Source: Planctomycetota bacterium
GTDB lineage: Bacteria; Planctomycetota; Phycisphaerae; FEN-1346; JAACEH01
DNA: 11,279 bases
Direction: 5' to 3'
Assembly: GCA_016935955.1 (NCBI GenBank)
Contig: JAFGPY010000047.1
Span: 1-11,279, forward strand
In this document: piece by piece, positions 1-7,314 of the stretch
Layout of the letters: each line of letters begins with the position of its first letter
How positions within the stretch are numbered: position 1 is the first letter of the stretch
Notes under the pieces: model-generated
What the model was told of the DNA's origin: nothing
The model's database searches: none
What the model saw: only the letters and a program-made list of their open reading frames with translations
Position numbers and translations under genes: made by a program

Positions 1-220
1 CCCTAAGTCTCTCTATTTGCATGACTTTTGCACACCTCGAACGAGTCTCTGGCGGAGATGGACAGCACCAATGGCACCCGGATAAGCATGGTTAGAGTAT
101 ACCCCGGCGGCTCACCCGTCAACGAAAAACATGCTCCCATGTGCCCGCGACGGGCCGTAACGCGCCGGGCGATGGCCTGCGGCGAAACGTGTCACGACCG
201 GGCAGGGCGGAATCCACCGC
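1..220. other. No gene recognised upstream of the first promoter
   Basis: I see no supportable gene in this stretch. Short open frames exist on both strands, but they lack a ribosome binding site, have arginine/serine-rich shadow-like composition and overlap one another. A small hairpin (GCCCG, three-base loop, CGGGC at 143-155) is visible without a T run. The stretch may be the distal upstream region of the lipoprotein gene that follows, or the 3' flank of a gene outside the window. Confidence 0.4.
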
Positions 221-248
221 TTGACAATACTGCGCCGCCGAAGATAAT
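221..248 (+). promoter_or_regulatory. Sigma70-type promoter of the repeat lipoprotein gene
   Basis: A perfect -35 box TTGACA (221-226) lies 16 bases before GATAAT (243-248), which matches five of six positions of the -10 consensus. It points towards the lipoprotein gene starting at 378. A start near 255 would give a leader of about 120 bases. This is recognised by eye only; no transcript evidence is available. Confidence 0.6.
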
Positions 249-377
249 CGCCCGTGGTTCAGATTCGATGAGGCCTTGGTTTCGAATAACCCACAGCCGT
301 TCGTCGTCGAATCGGAACATCGGGTGCGGTTACGGGTGGGCACATCACGCGAGCAATCTGAAAAGGAGACACGTGCC

Positions 378-1715
378 ATGGCGGGAGCGATCTGCGGTAA
401 GCGGTGGATGCCGGCGATCATTGGCGTGACGGTCCTGGTGGCCGTCGGATGTTCGGTTTCGGTTCAGAATCATACCTCCACGGTTGTCGGCGGCAACACG
501 AAGGACGCGTGCCGCCTGGAACTGGCCGACCTGGTCATGGAGCCCGAACTCCTGGCCGTCAGCGGCACGTGGGCGGCCCGCGGCAAGTGGGATCGTCTCT
601 GGAGCGACGACTCCGTGATCGTCGAGGCCAGGTCCGCCGCAACCGCCGGTTCGCCGGAATTCGTCTTCTCCCGCGGCCTGCCTGCCGACGAGTTGCAGGG
701 CGTCCTGCCCGGCTACTCGCCCGGTCCCGACAAGCCGACCGGCTTCTCAATCCCACGCGACGGGGGCACGTTCCAGTTTGCCGCCGATCCGGAGGGCAAG
801 CCGTGGAAGGGCTCGCTGCGGCTGAAGCTCGATCCGGCCTATGCCGCCCAGATGAGTTCGCTGCTTGCCGGCGAATTGCGGCCGGTCCATTGGGTGGTCC
901 TCGTCCTGGACAATGTGCGGGCCGACGATGTCCGCCGCTACAGGGAACTCGGCATATCCGTGATCGTCGAGGACCTGTTGCGGATGGTCGCCGCCGGCCT
1001 GGAGCCTGAGTACATCGTCGCCCTCCAGGACGCCGGCTACGCCTTCACGCTGGACGATCTGATTCGGCTCCGGCAGAACGGCATCACCGCCGAGTATGCC
1101 GTCGCCATGAGACAAGTCGGCTACGATCTGTCGGCCGCCGACCTGGTGCGGCTTCGTCAGAACGGCATCAAGGCGGACTACGCCAAGGACATGAAGGGGG
1201 CCGGTTACCTCCTGTCGGTCGACGACCTGATCCGGCTTCGGCAGAACGGTATCACGGCCGAGTATGCCGGCGGGATGAAAGATGCCGGCTATGATTTCCA
1301 GACCGGCGACCTCGTCCGGCTCCGCCAGAATGGCATCACCACCGAGTACGCCGGCGGCATGAGACAGGCCGGCTACGCATTCTCCATCGACGACCTGATC
1401 CGGCTTCGGCAAAACGGCATCACGACGAGCTATGCCGGGGGCATGAAAAAGGCCGGCCGCACCCTGTCGGTCGGCGACCTGGTCCGGCTCCGCCAGAACG
1501 GTATCACCGCCGAGTACGTCGACGGTATGAGCAAGGCCGGGTACGATTTCTCGCTCGACGACCTGATCCGGCTCCGGCAGAACGGTATCAAGGCCGAGTA
1601 TGCGGCCGCGCTGCACAGCCCCGATGCCCCGAACCTGACGGCCGACGAGATCATCGAACTCCGCCGCACCGGCGTCAAGGCCGAGACGATCCGCAAGATT
1701 CGCGGGCAGAAGTGA
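378..1715 (+). CDS. Repeat-rich lipoprotein with BlaR1/M56-type helical repeats
   Basis: Likely a 445-residue exported lipoprotein of unknown function. The ATG at 378 is chosen because AAAAGGAG sits nine bases upstream; the frame stays open further upstream but has no such site. Residues 1-25 form a signal peptide ending in A-V-G-C, a plausible lipobox, so the mature protein would start at Cys25. A middle region to about residue 200 contains G-T-F-Q-F and L-D-P-A-Y-A strings. It is followed by seven near-identical 28-residue repeats (core DDLIRLRQNGI..EYA..M..AGY) with a degenerate copy on each side. From family knowledge, similar 'DDL.ALR..GV..EY...M...GY' repeats follow the peptidase domain of many BlaR1/M56 proteins. 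Here that peptidase is absent, so the repeats stand alone on an envelope anchor. A role in protein binding is inferred. It is transcribed convergently with the next cluster. Confidence 0.85.
   Translation: MAGAICGKRWMPAIIGVTVLVAVGCSVSVQNHTSTVVGGNTKDACRLELADLVMEPELLAVSGTWAARGKWDRLWSDDSVIVEARSAATAGSPEFVFSRGLPADELQGVLPGYSPGPDKPTGFSIPRDGGTFQFAADPEGKPWKGSLRLKLDPAYAAQMSSLLAGELRPVHWVVLVLDNVRADDVRRYRELGISVIVEDLLRMVAAGLEPEYIVALQDAGYAFTLDDLIRLRQNGITAEYAVAMRQVGYDLSAADLVRLRQNGIKADYAKDMKGAGYLLSVDDLIRLRQNGITAEYAGGMKDAGYDFQTGDLVRLRQNGITTEYAGGMRQAGYAFSIDDLIRLRQNGITTSYAGGMKKAGRTLSVGDLVRLRQNGITAEYVDGMSKAGYDFSLDDLIRLRQNGIKAEYAAALHSPDAPNLTADEIIELRRTGVKAETIRKIRGQK
1035..1622 (+). repeat. Seven tandem 84-bp (28-codon) coding repeats
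   Basis: Seven in-frame units begin at 1035, 1119, 1203, 1287, 1371, 1455 and 1539, each starting with a Gly codon (usually Gly-Tyr). The core RLRQNGI is identical in all seven. Odd-numbered units carry DDLI before the core and even-numbered units carry ADLV or GDLV, so the true duplication unit may be 56 codons (168 bp). More diverged copies flank the array: one before 1035, and a last one reaching about 1706. Each unit probably forms a pair of short helices; that is inference from the amphipathic spacing. Confidence 0.9.
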
Positions 1716-1749
1716 GGCAGGGCGCCGTCGCGACCGAGCAGTTCCATTT

Positions 1750-1793
1750 GCCTGATGCTCGACGATGTTCGAGCCTGTGGTGAAGCGTCAGGC
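1750..1793. terminator. Hairpin between convergent genes
   Basis: GCCTGATGCT (1750-1759) pairs with AGCGTCAGGC (1784-1793), giving ten base pairs with one G-U wobble. It lies between the stop at 1715 and the opposing stop at 1800, where a two-way terminator would be expected. Neither side has a T run, so intrinsic termination would be weak; it may instead be a processing or transcript-end structure. Confidence 0.4.
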
Positions 1794-1799
1794 GTTCAT

Positions 1800-2846
1800 T
1801 CACTCGAAGTCCATATGCATGTGGTCCAACTGACCCACGATCTGCCATCGGCCGTCCTTACGGGCCATGACCAGATAATAGGTGTATCCCCAGTGAGCGT
1901 ACATCATACTGGCCTCGACCAGTGCCCGCGATCCGTCCTTGCTGCAGACCGTCTCGCTGTACGCTGGCCAAGGTGCCTTGGAGTCCTGGGCCTCGTTGCG
2001 GTGTTTCTCCAGGATCTCATCGACGGAGTCGCCAGACAACTCGGTGAAGGACCGTGACCGAACGGCGAACTTGTCCAGAAGCAGCCCATGGGCCTTGGCC
2101 AGTTCGATATCCTCCGGCTCGCACCAGTACGCCAAGGTCCCGGCGGCCCGGGAGGCCGGACTGCTCAGTTGCGAGTCGAGCCGATTGAAACGGCCAGAGA
2201 CGATCAGCGCGCGATAGTCCTCGCGAAGCAGGCCTAGGTACGGAAAGAGCATTTCCAGCGGCACGTCCTTCAGTTCCAGCAGCATCCGCAGCCGCTGCTC
2301 GGCGTCGGGCTCGCCGACGAGACGCTCCAGGGACGCCTTGCCCACCGCCCGGTTGAGTTGCACGGGATAGTCCACGATCCCGCCGTACACGCCGCTGATG
2401 GCATAGCGATCGTAGCCCTCGGCCAACACCTCTACCCCCAGGCCGCGGTATTTGGTCGAGTTCAGCCGAATCCGGAATCGCCCTGCGGCGTCGGTCGTGC
2501 CCTCGCCCATGCGGATCTCGGTCTCCTCCGTGTCAATCACCACCTTGACCCCCGCCACGGGCCGGCCCCAGCAGTCCTCGACGCGGCCGGTGGCTACCTC
2601 GGGATTCGTCACCGATTCGGGCGACCACATGGCTTTGCCGCTACGGTCCATGGTCACCGACTCTCGCCGCAGGAAATCCTCGGCTGCTGCGTAGTACTCG
2701 ACCGCCACGGCCTCACAGACCGTCGACGTCAGAGCCTGCCGGGTCGTCGCACTGCCGATACTTCCGTTCGGATGGCAATCCACACACGTGATCGCCAGCA
2801 GCACCACCACAGTGGTTACAGCGTATCTCACGGAGCCTCCTCGCAT
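1800..2846 (-). CDS. Exported protein with carboxypeptidase-regulatory-like domain
   Basis: A 348-residue hypothetical exported protein. Residues 1-20 are a hydrophobic signal. The following C-V-D-C-H could be a poor lipobox (A-I-T-C) or a chance CxxCH. Residues of about 84-145 (ATGRVEDCWGRPVAGVKV..., then TTDAAGRFRI) match the pattern of the carboxypeptidase-regulatory-like / CNA-B type beta sandwich common in surface proteins. The middle is helical. The last 45 residues (SRALVEASM...GYTYYLVMARKDGRWQIVGQ) resemble the closing strands of an NTF2-like fold. The start is uncertain. ATG at 2846 has a weak GAGG ten bases upstream; GTG at 2829-2831 has a perfect AGGAGG but only four bases away. 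It is the last gene of the minus-strand cluster. The function is unknown. Confidence 0.8.
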   Translation of the reverse strand: MRGGSVRYAVTTVVVLLAITCVDCHPNGSIGSATTRQALTSTVCEAVAVEYYAAAEDFLRRESVTMDRSGKAMWSPESVTNPEVATGRVEDCWGRPVAGVKVVIDTEETEIRMGEGTTDAAGRFRIRLNSTKYRGLGVEVLAEGYDRYAISGVYGGIVDYPVQLNRAVGKASLERLVGEPDAEQRLRMLLELKDVPLEMLFPYLGLLREDYRALIVSGRFNRLDSQLSSPASRAAGTLAYWCEPEDIELAKAHGLLLDKFAVRSRSFTELSGDSVDEILEKHRNEAQDSKAPWPAYSETVCSKDGSRALVEASMMYAHWGYTYYLVMARKDGRWQIVGQLDHMHMDFE

Positions 2847-2875
2847 TGTTGAATGGCCTCGCAGTCCGGTTCTGC

Positions 2876-4654
2876 TTACGGTCTGGCTGTGGTGTAGGTA
2901 ACGCGGCCGTCGCGGCCGGACGAACCGCTATCGCCGCTGCGACCGTTCTGGCCCGACTGGCCATCGCGGCCGCGCGACCCGTCGTCGCCATCGCGGCCGC
3001 TGTCGCCGTCGCGACCGCGCGGGCCGTCCGGACCGTCGGGCCCTCGCGAGCCGCCGCGGTGCGCCCGCTGAATCGGAGGCGGGGCTGGTCGCCCGGGAGC
3101 CGGGGCCGGACGATTCTCCCACCACGCCAGGGGGCTGCCGCCATCGCCGCCCGGTCCGCCGCGGCCGCCGAGACCTCCGCTGCCGGCACGGCCACTGTCG
3201 CCTGCGTCACCCGCTGCGCCGCCGGAGCCCGCCGAGCCGCCTCGGCCCGCATCGCCGCCCGGTCCGCCGTCGCCGCCGCGAACGTCGAAGACCAGGCTCC
3301 TCTTGACCATGGCCGCAAACTCGTCGTCGCCCTTGAGGGTCACCTCGACGGTGGCCCCGTCGCCGCCTCTGCCGCCGTCGCCTCCATCGGCCCCGTCGCC
3401 ACCATCCCCGCCATCGCCCCCGTCACCCCCGTCGCCGCCATCGCCTCCGTCGCCCCCGTCGGCGCCGGGGCTGCCCGGTCCACCGCGACCGCCGTCGCGA
3501 CCGGCGTAAACCCGCGTCGCGTCCTGGCCTCGCACGCCCGGCCGCCCGACAACGCCCGAGGCCCCGGAGCCGCCACTGCCTCCGTCGCCGCCGTCGCCAC
3601 CATTGCCGCCGCTACCGCCACTGCCGCCGCTGCCCCCGTTGCCGCCCGCGCCGCCACGACCACCACGGGCGCTGATCGACAGCTTGTGGCCCCAGGGAAC
3701 GACCAGGCTGCGGTCGCGCGACCGGCTGCGCAGTTGAATGTTGACCAGTGGCCTTTCGTAGAACGGTGACGACAGCGGCGAGACCGTGATCTTCAGGTCT
3801 TCGGCGTCGGTGCCGTTGCCGCCGCGGTCGCCATTGCCGCCATTGCTGCCGTTACCGCCGTGGCTTCCGTTGGTCCCGTTGTCGCCATTCTCGCCGTCGG
3901 ACCCGTCGTTGCCGGCGAATGATCCGGAGTTGCCCGAGAATCCCGAGAAGCCACGGCCGCCGCTGCGGCCGGAGTCGCCCTGCGAGCCGCTGCGACCGGA
4001 GTCGCCGGCATGGCCCGAGGGGGCGTCGAAGCTCAACGAGTCCACGTCGTCGAGCCGCGGTCGTACGGTGACCTGCTGGGCGACGGTCGTCGAGTCCACG
4101 CCCACCGTGGCGACGTAGCCGCGCTGGGCGACCGCAAGCGGGTCCACCGGGCCGCTTGCCAGCACGCCGTCGGCCGTCAGCGTTCCGGGCTGGGCCTCCA
4201 GGCGAAAGGCGCTCATAGGGACGTACTTGTCGTACGTCGCAACTGGCGCGGGGCCGTCCAGCCGCCGGGTGTAGAACAGTCGGCCCTCGCGGGTACGCAC
4301 AATGACCCTGGAGAAGACGCGGACGCTGTCGGATCGATACGGCGACAGGCCCTGAGCGAGCGGCTCGCAAGCGACCCTGACGGTGTGGACGTCGGCCGGA
4401 TCGAAACTCGCGGCGGCCACCGGTGTCCAGTGCGGCAGGTCCAGTGCGACCGGGTCGCCGCGATCCAGCAGCGAAGGATCGATAGTCTGATCGAGGATCG
4501 GGCTGTCGGCGGGCAGGCGGATGGCTTCGGCCTCGTCGGGCGCTGCCGCCAGCGGCGCCAGGTTCATGGCGGGGAAGGCCGGCTCGTCGCACCCGGCCGC
4601 GAGGCACAGCGCGGCTATGGCGGCGGCAACGAACGTCCATCGGATCGGGTTCAT
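2876..4654 (-). CDS. Collagen-like Gly-X-Y rich lipoprotein
   Basis: A 592-residue lipoprotein, second in the minus-strand cluster, with GGGAGG seven bases before the ATG. The signal peptide ends in a textbook L-A-A-G-C, so the mature protein starts at Cys22. Residues 23-212 form a non-repetitive, probably beta-rich domain. Four glycine-every-third-residue blocks follow, at about 213-282, 330-433, 459-506 and 534-583. Blocks 1 and 4 are true Gly-X-Y rich in Asp, Ser, Asn and Arg; blocks 2 and 3 are mostly Gly-Gly-X. They are separated by short beta-like segments (283-329, 434-458) and a Pro/Trp-containing linker (507-533). The protein ends VTYTTARP. Bacterial collagen-like proteins form trimeric stalks or surface filaments, but proline is scarce here except in block 4, so a triple helix is uncertain. 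A polyglycine-II-like or Ca-binding arrangement is an alternative. A surface role is inferred. Confidence 0.85.
   Translation of the reverse strand: MNPIRWTFVAAAIAALCLAAGCDEPAFPAMNLAPLAAAPDEAEAIRLPADSPILDQTIDPSLLDRGDPVALDLPHWTPVAAASFDPADVHTVRVACEPLAQGLSPYRSDSVRVFSRVIVRTREGRLFYTRRLDGPAPVATYDKYVPMSAFRLEAQPGTLTADGVLASGPVDPLAVAQRGYVATVGVDSTTVAQQVTVRPRLDDVDSLSFDAPSGHAGDSGRSGSQGDSGRSGGRGFSGFSGNSGSFAGNDGSDGENGDNGTNGSHGGNGSNGGNGDRGGNGTDAEDLKITVSPLSSPFYERPLVNIQLRSRSRDRSLVVPWGHKLSISARGGRGGAGGNGGSGGSGGSGGNGGDGGDGGSGGSGASGVVGRPGVRGQDATRVYAGRDGGRGGPGSPGADGGDGGDGGDGGDGGDGGDGGDGADGGDGGRGGDGATVEVTLKGDDEFAAMVKRSLVFDVRGGDGGPGGDAGRGGSAGSGGAAGDAGDSGRAGSGGLGGRGGPGGDGGSPLAWWENRPAPAPGRPAPPPIQRAHRGGSRGPDGPDGPRGRDGDSGRDGDDGSRGRDGQSGQNGRSGDSGSSGRDGRVTYTTARP
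3356..3466 (-). repeat. Nine-base tandem repeat coding Gly-Gly-Asp
   Basis: Within the second glycine block of the lipoprotein, about a dozen nine-base units encode G-G-D or G-A-D triplets (residues about 397-433), read on the plus strand as CCGTCGCCG/CCATCGCCC variants. Third codon positions vary between units, so the array is not a recent perfect expansion. Length variation between strains by slippage is nevertheless plausible. Confidence 0.75.
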
Positions 4655-4669
4655 AGGATTGCCTCCCTG

Positions 4670-6613
4670 TCAGTCCGTGTCGGCTCGGACGGCGGCAGGT
4701 TGCGCCGCCGCCTCGACGAGTTCCCGCACGGGGGCCGATTCCATCGCCGCCTCGGGCACGGTCTCGCCGAGTTCGAGGAGGTAGCGGCAACACAGCAGTG
4801 ACAGTTCCTCGCTGGGGGCCGCGCAGCCGGCGCGAAGGATCTCGATGCCCGCTTTGCGGACGTCCTCGTGGATCGTCGCTCCGGCTTCCTCCAGTGTGTC
4901 GCCTAGCACCACGTATTCGCCGAACGCCACGGCTATGCCGGATGTCTGCCTCTGGGCCATGTCCTGCGAGAGCAGGTGGACCAGCATCTCGGGCGACCGC
5001 GAGCGGAGAAACGTCGCCACGGCCTCGGTCGTCTTCACGTCGGGCCGGCCCATCGCCGAGCCCAATATCATGTACGGATGCCGCCCGCCGAACATGCTTC
5101 TCGCGCGGTCGTCGTACGGCGACGCGCCCTGGTGCTCCAGACTTTCCAGGCACGCCATGTACAACGCCACCAGCGCTCGCGCCGGCTCGGGCTGCTCTTG
5201 CCCGAACTGCTGCATCCATGCCCCCGCCGCACAAGCCAGCGCCAACGGTTCGTCATGGAGGAGACAGGTCGTCAACTCGCGGCGGACGGTCGTTGAAGGT
5301 TTGCTTACAACGGCGGTCATGGCTGCGACCAGCTCGCGCCGCTCGGCATCGCTGAGCGTCAGGTCGGCGCTGGTGCGGAGGCGGTCCAGGTAACGCAGGT
5401 GCTGCGAGACCCGTTCCTCGTCCTCGTCGATTATCTGTTGCCCCCGGCCGCAGAGCCGCACGCGGAGCTGTTGCGGGTCGTGGGCCAGGAGCCGAGCGTA
5501 GACGATCTCGCGCTGCCCGAGCGGCACTTCGCCGATGCGGGCGAACAGGGCGTCGAGGGCCTGGTGCCGCGTTGCGGTATAGGCGTCGGTCGTGGTGGCG
5601 GCGGTCGCGGCGCTGGGCGTGTAGCCTGCTTCGCGATCGGCCGCAGGCAAGAGGTTGGCCAGTGTCACGGCGTCCTCGGCAGGCAACCGCCTTTCGGCAA
5701 TCGCCTGCCCGCAGGCCGCCAGCAGCCGCATGGGTGCGTACTGAGCAAGAATGATTCGAGCCTGCGTCCGCACGGCCTCGCTCGGGTGCCAGGCGAGTGT
5801 GACCAGGGCCTCGATATTGGTGTCGAAGAGGGCTTGGCCCGGGGCCGTCCTGTGGTCGCCCATCTCCAGCCGCTGGTAGTTCCACTCGAGGACTTGCAGC
5901 ACCGATGCGGCGGGCAGGTCGCTTGATGGTGCAGCCCGCACGAGATCGACCAGGGCAGGGTAGCTCTTGAGCTTCGACTCGAAGAACTCACAGGCGTTGC
6001 GGGCGGCACGGTAAGGCTGCCTGTTGGTCGCGAGACCGTCGAGTTCGGATTCGATCAGCGGTAGTTGAGCCAGCAGCGCGTTGCGCAACTCGGCGTCGGC
6101 CAGCAGCCGTTCCATGTGCGGCACCAGGGCGTCGAAGGCCCCCAGGCGGACGGCGAATCCACCGTCGGAGGACGCGTTGCTGGAACGGATCACGCCCACC
6201 ATGTAGTTCAGCAACTCGCGGTTCCTCATCGTGCCCAGCGAGTGGACGGCCCACGATCGCAGCGCGTACGCCTCCTTGAGGGTGGACTCCGGTGTGGCAT
6301 TCTCGGTGGGTTTCAGTTGCGGCTGGTTGTACTCGGCCTTCAGCAGGGCGACGACACGTGCGTGCAGTTCGGCGTTGTCGGCTGCGGGGTCCAGCGCCGC
6401 GTCGAGGCGGACCATCGTAGTCATGGCCTCGGCCCGCCAGGTGGGCCGGTTCGGCTTCTCGAACCAGACCATCACGGTGTCAAGGTCGCGGGCGACGTTC
6501 TCGACGCGGATGGGTTCGGCCCGCATCTGGCGAAGCTGGTCCACGTTGGGACTGCATCCCCCGCAGAGCACCAAGGCGGCGGCAAACAGGACGATCCCAA
6601 GTTGCCAACGCAT
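4670..6613 (-). CDS. HEAT-repeat-like helical lipoprotein, unknown function
   Basis: A 647-residue protein and the first gene of the minus-strand cluster, with AAGGAG eight bases before the ATG. Residues 1-20 are a signal peptide ending L-C-G-G-C; Cys at position -3 of the lipobox is unusual, but lipidation at Cys20 is likely. The rest is almost wholly alpha-helical, with HEAT/ARM-like stretches. One is at about 115-165 (LRSWAVHSLGTMRNRELLNYM...). A clearer one is at 266-300 (I-E-A-L-V-T-L-A-W-H-P-S-E-A-V-R-T-Q-A-R-I-I-L-A). Similar spacing continues through the C-terminal half. I recognise no catalytic motif. Helical solenoids of this type usually serve as protein-binding scaffolds, so it may organise the Gly-X-Y lipoprotein encoded 15 bases downstream; that is inference. 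Confidence 0.8.
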   Translation of the reverse strand: MRWQLGIVLFAAALVLCGGCSPNVDQLRQMRAEPIRVENVARDLDTVMVWFEKPNRPTWRAEAMTTMVRLDAALDPAADNAELHARVVALLKAEYNQPQLKPTENATPESTLKEAYALRSWAVHSLGTMRNRELLNYMVGVIRSSNASSDGGFAVRLGAFDALVPHMERLLADAELRNALLAQLPLIESELDGLATNRQPYRAARNACEFFESKLKSYPALVDLVRAAPSSDLPAASVLQVLEWNYQRLEMGDHRTAPGQALFDTNIEALVTLAWHPSEAVRTQARIILAQYAPMRLLAACGQAIAERRLPAEDAVTLANLLPAADREAGYTPSAATAATTTDAYTATRHQALDALFARIGEVPLGQREIVYARLLAHDPQQLRVRLCGRGQQIIDEDEERVSQHLRYLDRLRTSADLTLSDAERRELVAAMTAVVSKPSTTVRRELTTCLLHDEPLALACAAGAWMQQFGQEQPEPARALVALYMACLESLEHQGASPYDDRARSMFGGRHPYMILGSAMGRPDVKTTEAVATFLRSRSPEMLVHLLSQDMAQRQTSGIAVAFGEYVVLGDTLEEAGATIHEDVRKAGIEILRAGCAAPSEELSLLCCRYLLELGETVPEAAMESAPVRELVEAAAQPAAVRADTD

Positions 6614-6787
6614 GGCCGAGGCTCCTTATAAAGAGGTGGCGACCCCGTCGGCGGTTTGCCGCTCCCGGCCGCCGCACCAAGAAACAGGCCGCACGTGCCG
6701 GCAGAGGCGCCCGCAGTGGTCTTCAGCTTCTATAGCCTTCCCAAAGGAACAGCAAGCCCGCACATTCGACCGAGAAGTCGTTACCTG

Positions 6788-6816
6788 AGGCTAACCTGCG
6801 TAAGGACGGCTGTCAA
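6788..6816 (-). promoter_or_regulatory. Candidate promoter of the three-gene lipoprotein cluster
   Basis: Read on the minus strand, a perfect TTGACA (6816-6811) is followed after 17 bases by TAGCCT (6793-6788), which matches three of six -10 positions including the conserved first T, A and last T. Transcription would start near 6780, leaving a leader of about 165 bases before the ATG at 6613. The weak -10 lowers confidence. Confidence 0.4.
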
Positions 6817-6907
6817 CGGTTTCTCCAGTGCGGGCCAGGGGCCTCCGGCAGAATGTCCCGTTACCGTCGGTTGCCGCAGGATTTCCCCAGATTCCATCGA
6901 ACCCGAT

Positions 6908-6935
6908 TTGACATGAGGGAGAGTCAATGTATATT
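6908..6935 (+). promoter_or_regulatory. Strong sigma70-type promoter facing the PEP-CTERM gene
   Basis: A perfect TTGACA (6908-6913), a 16-base spacer and TATATT (6930-6935, five of six) form one of the best promoter matches in the window. It sits in an AT-richer pocket about 90 bases from the opposing candidate promoter. The first gene downstream starts at 7252 or 7315, so the transcript would begin with a leader of more than 300 bases, unless a small RNA is made here. Confidence 0.5.
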
Positions 6936-7251
6936 TCAATTATTCTATTCGGGGAGATTCCTGCCGTTTTGGTAGGGGACTTCCCCTTCTGTCTGCTCTT
7001 CGGTCGGTTGCGGGACCTGCGAAGTGAGGGATTTCGCAAAGTAATAGGTGCATTGCAGGGGTCTGCCTGCGCCCACAGCGACAACGCGAGGGTGTTGCCG
7101 CTGCCGGACTTAGCTTGGACTTCCGGGGGACGACTTTCGACGCGCGTTTGCGTGCCGAGATTCGTCCGCCGCTCTTCTTGCCCATGGCTCCGCGTCTGGG
7201 TCTCCCTCCGGTGCGGGTCAAGTTCGCAGACATAAACAGAGAGGACGCAAC
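6936..7251 (+). other. Long intergenic leader with several hairpins
   Basis: No protein gene is supported here; open frames on both strands look like noise. Several inverted repeats are visible. They are AGGGGA/TCCCCT (6974-6987), TGCGAA/TTCGCA (7018-7038), CAGCG-CAAC paired with GTTG-CGCTG (7076-7103, one A-C mismatch) and CCGGA/TCCGG (7104-7126). GAGAGGA shortly before the ATG at 7252 is a reasonable ribosome binding site. I could not match the stretch to a known riboswitch class. It may be a structured 5' leader of the gene that follows or may contain a small RNA. Confidence 0.35.
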
Positions 7252-7314
7252 ATGGCAGGGAAGGGATCCATCGTGGGATAATGTTGCCTGGCGGCGGTTC
7301 TGCTGTCGGCCGAA
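7252..7314 (+). other. Signal-peptide segment interrupted by an in-frame TAA
   Basis: An ATG at 7252 follows a GAGAGGA ribosome binding site and is in frame with the PEP-CTERM gene. It reads M-A-G-K-G-S-I-V-G, then TAA at 7279-7281. The same frame continues C-C-L-A-A-V-L-L-S-A-E-V-A-Q-A, then T-I-T. This is a good hydrophobic core with an A-Q-A signal peptidase I site. The joined sequence looks like one complete signal peptide split by a single stop codon. TAA ends other genes in this window, so recoding of the codon is unlikely. A point mutation or a sequencing error is more probable. Confidence 0.6.

Noticed and set aside
747..1616. A 289-codon minus-strand frame with an apparent repeat
   Set aside because: Its repeats are the antisense copy of the 28-residue array of the lipoprotein gene; the plus strand has the promoter, ribosome binding site and lipobox.
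1035..1622. A possible CRISPR array because of regular spacing
   Set aside because: The units are contiguous, in frame and coding, with no unique spacers; they are protein repeats.
2846..3769. A 307-codon plus-strand frame rich in Ala, Val and Pro
   Set aside because: It is the reverse complement of the Gly-X-Y repeats. Glycine codons read backwards give Ala/Pro, and there is no ribosome binding site.
3852..5234. A 460-codon Arg-rich minus-strand frame spanning two lipoprotein genes
   Set aside because: It is out of frame with both lipoprotein genes, crosses their boundary and has shadow-like composition.
6974..7126. A known riboswitch (for example c-di-GMP or cobalamin) in the long leader
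   Set aside because: A GCAAAG string is present, but the conserved core and pairing of those classes could not be found by eye.
6927..7235. Small open frames on both strands in the intergenic region (plus 6927-7235, minus 6940-7233)
   Set aside because: The plus-strand ATG overlaps the -10 box of the promoter that would have to drive it, and both translations look like noise.
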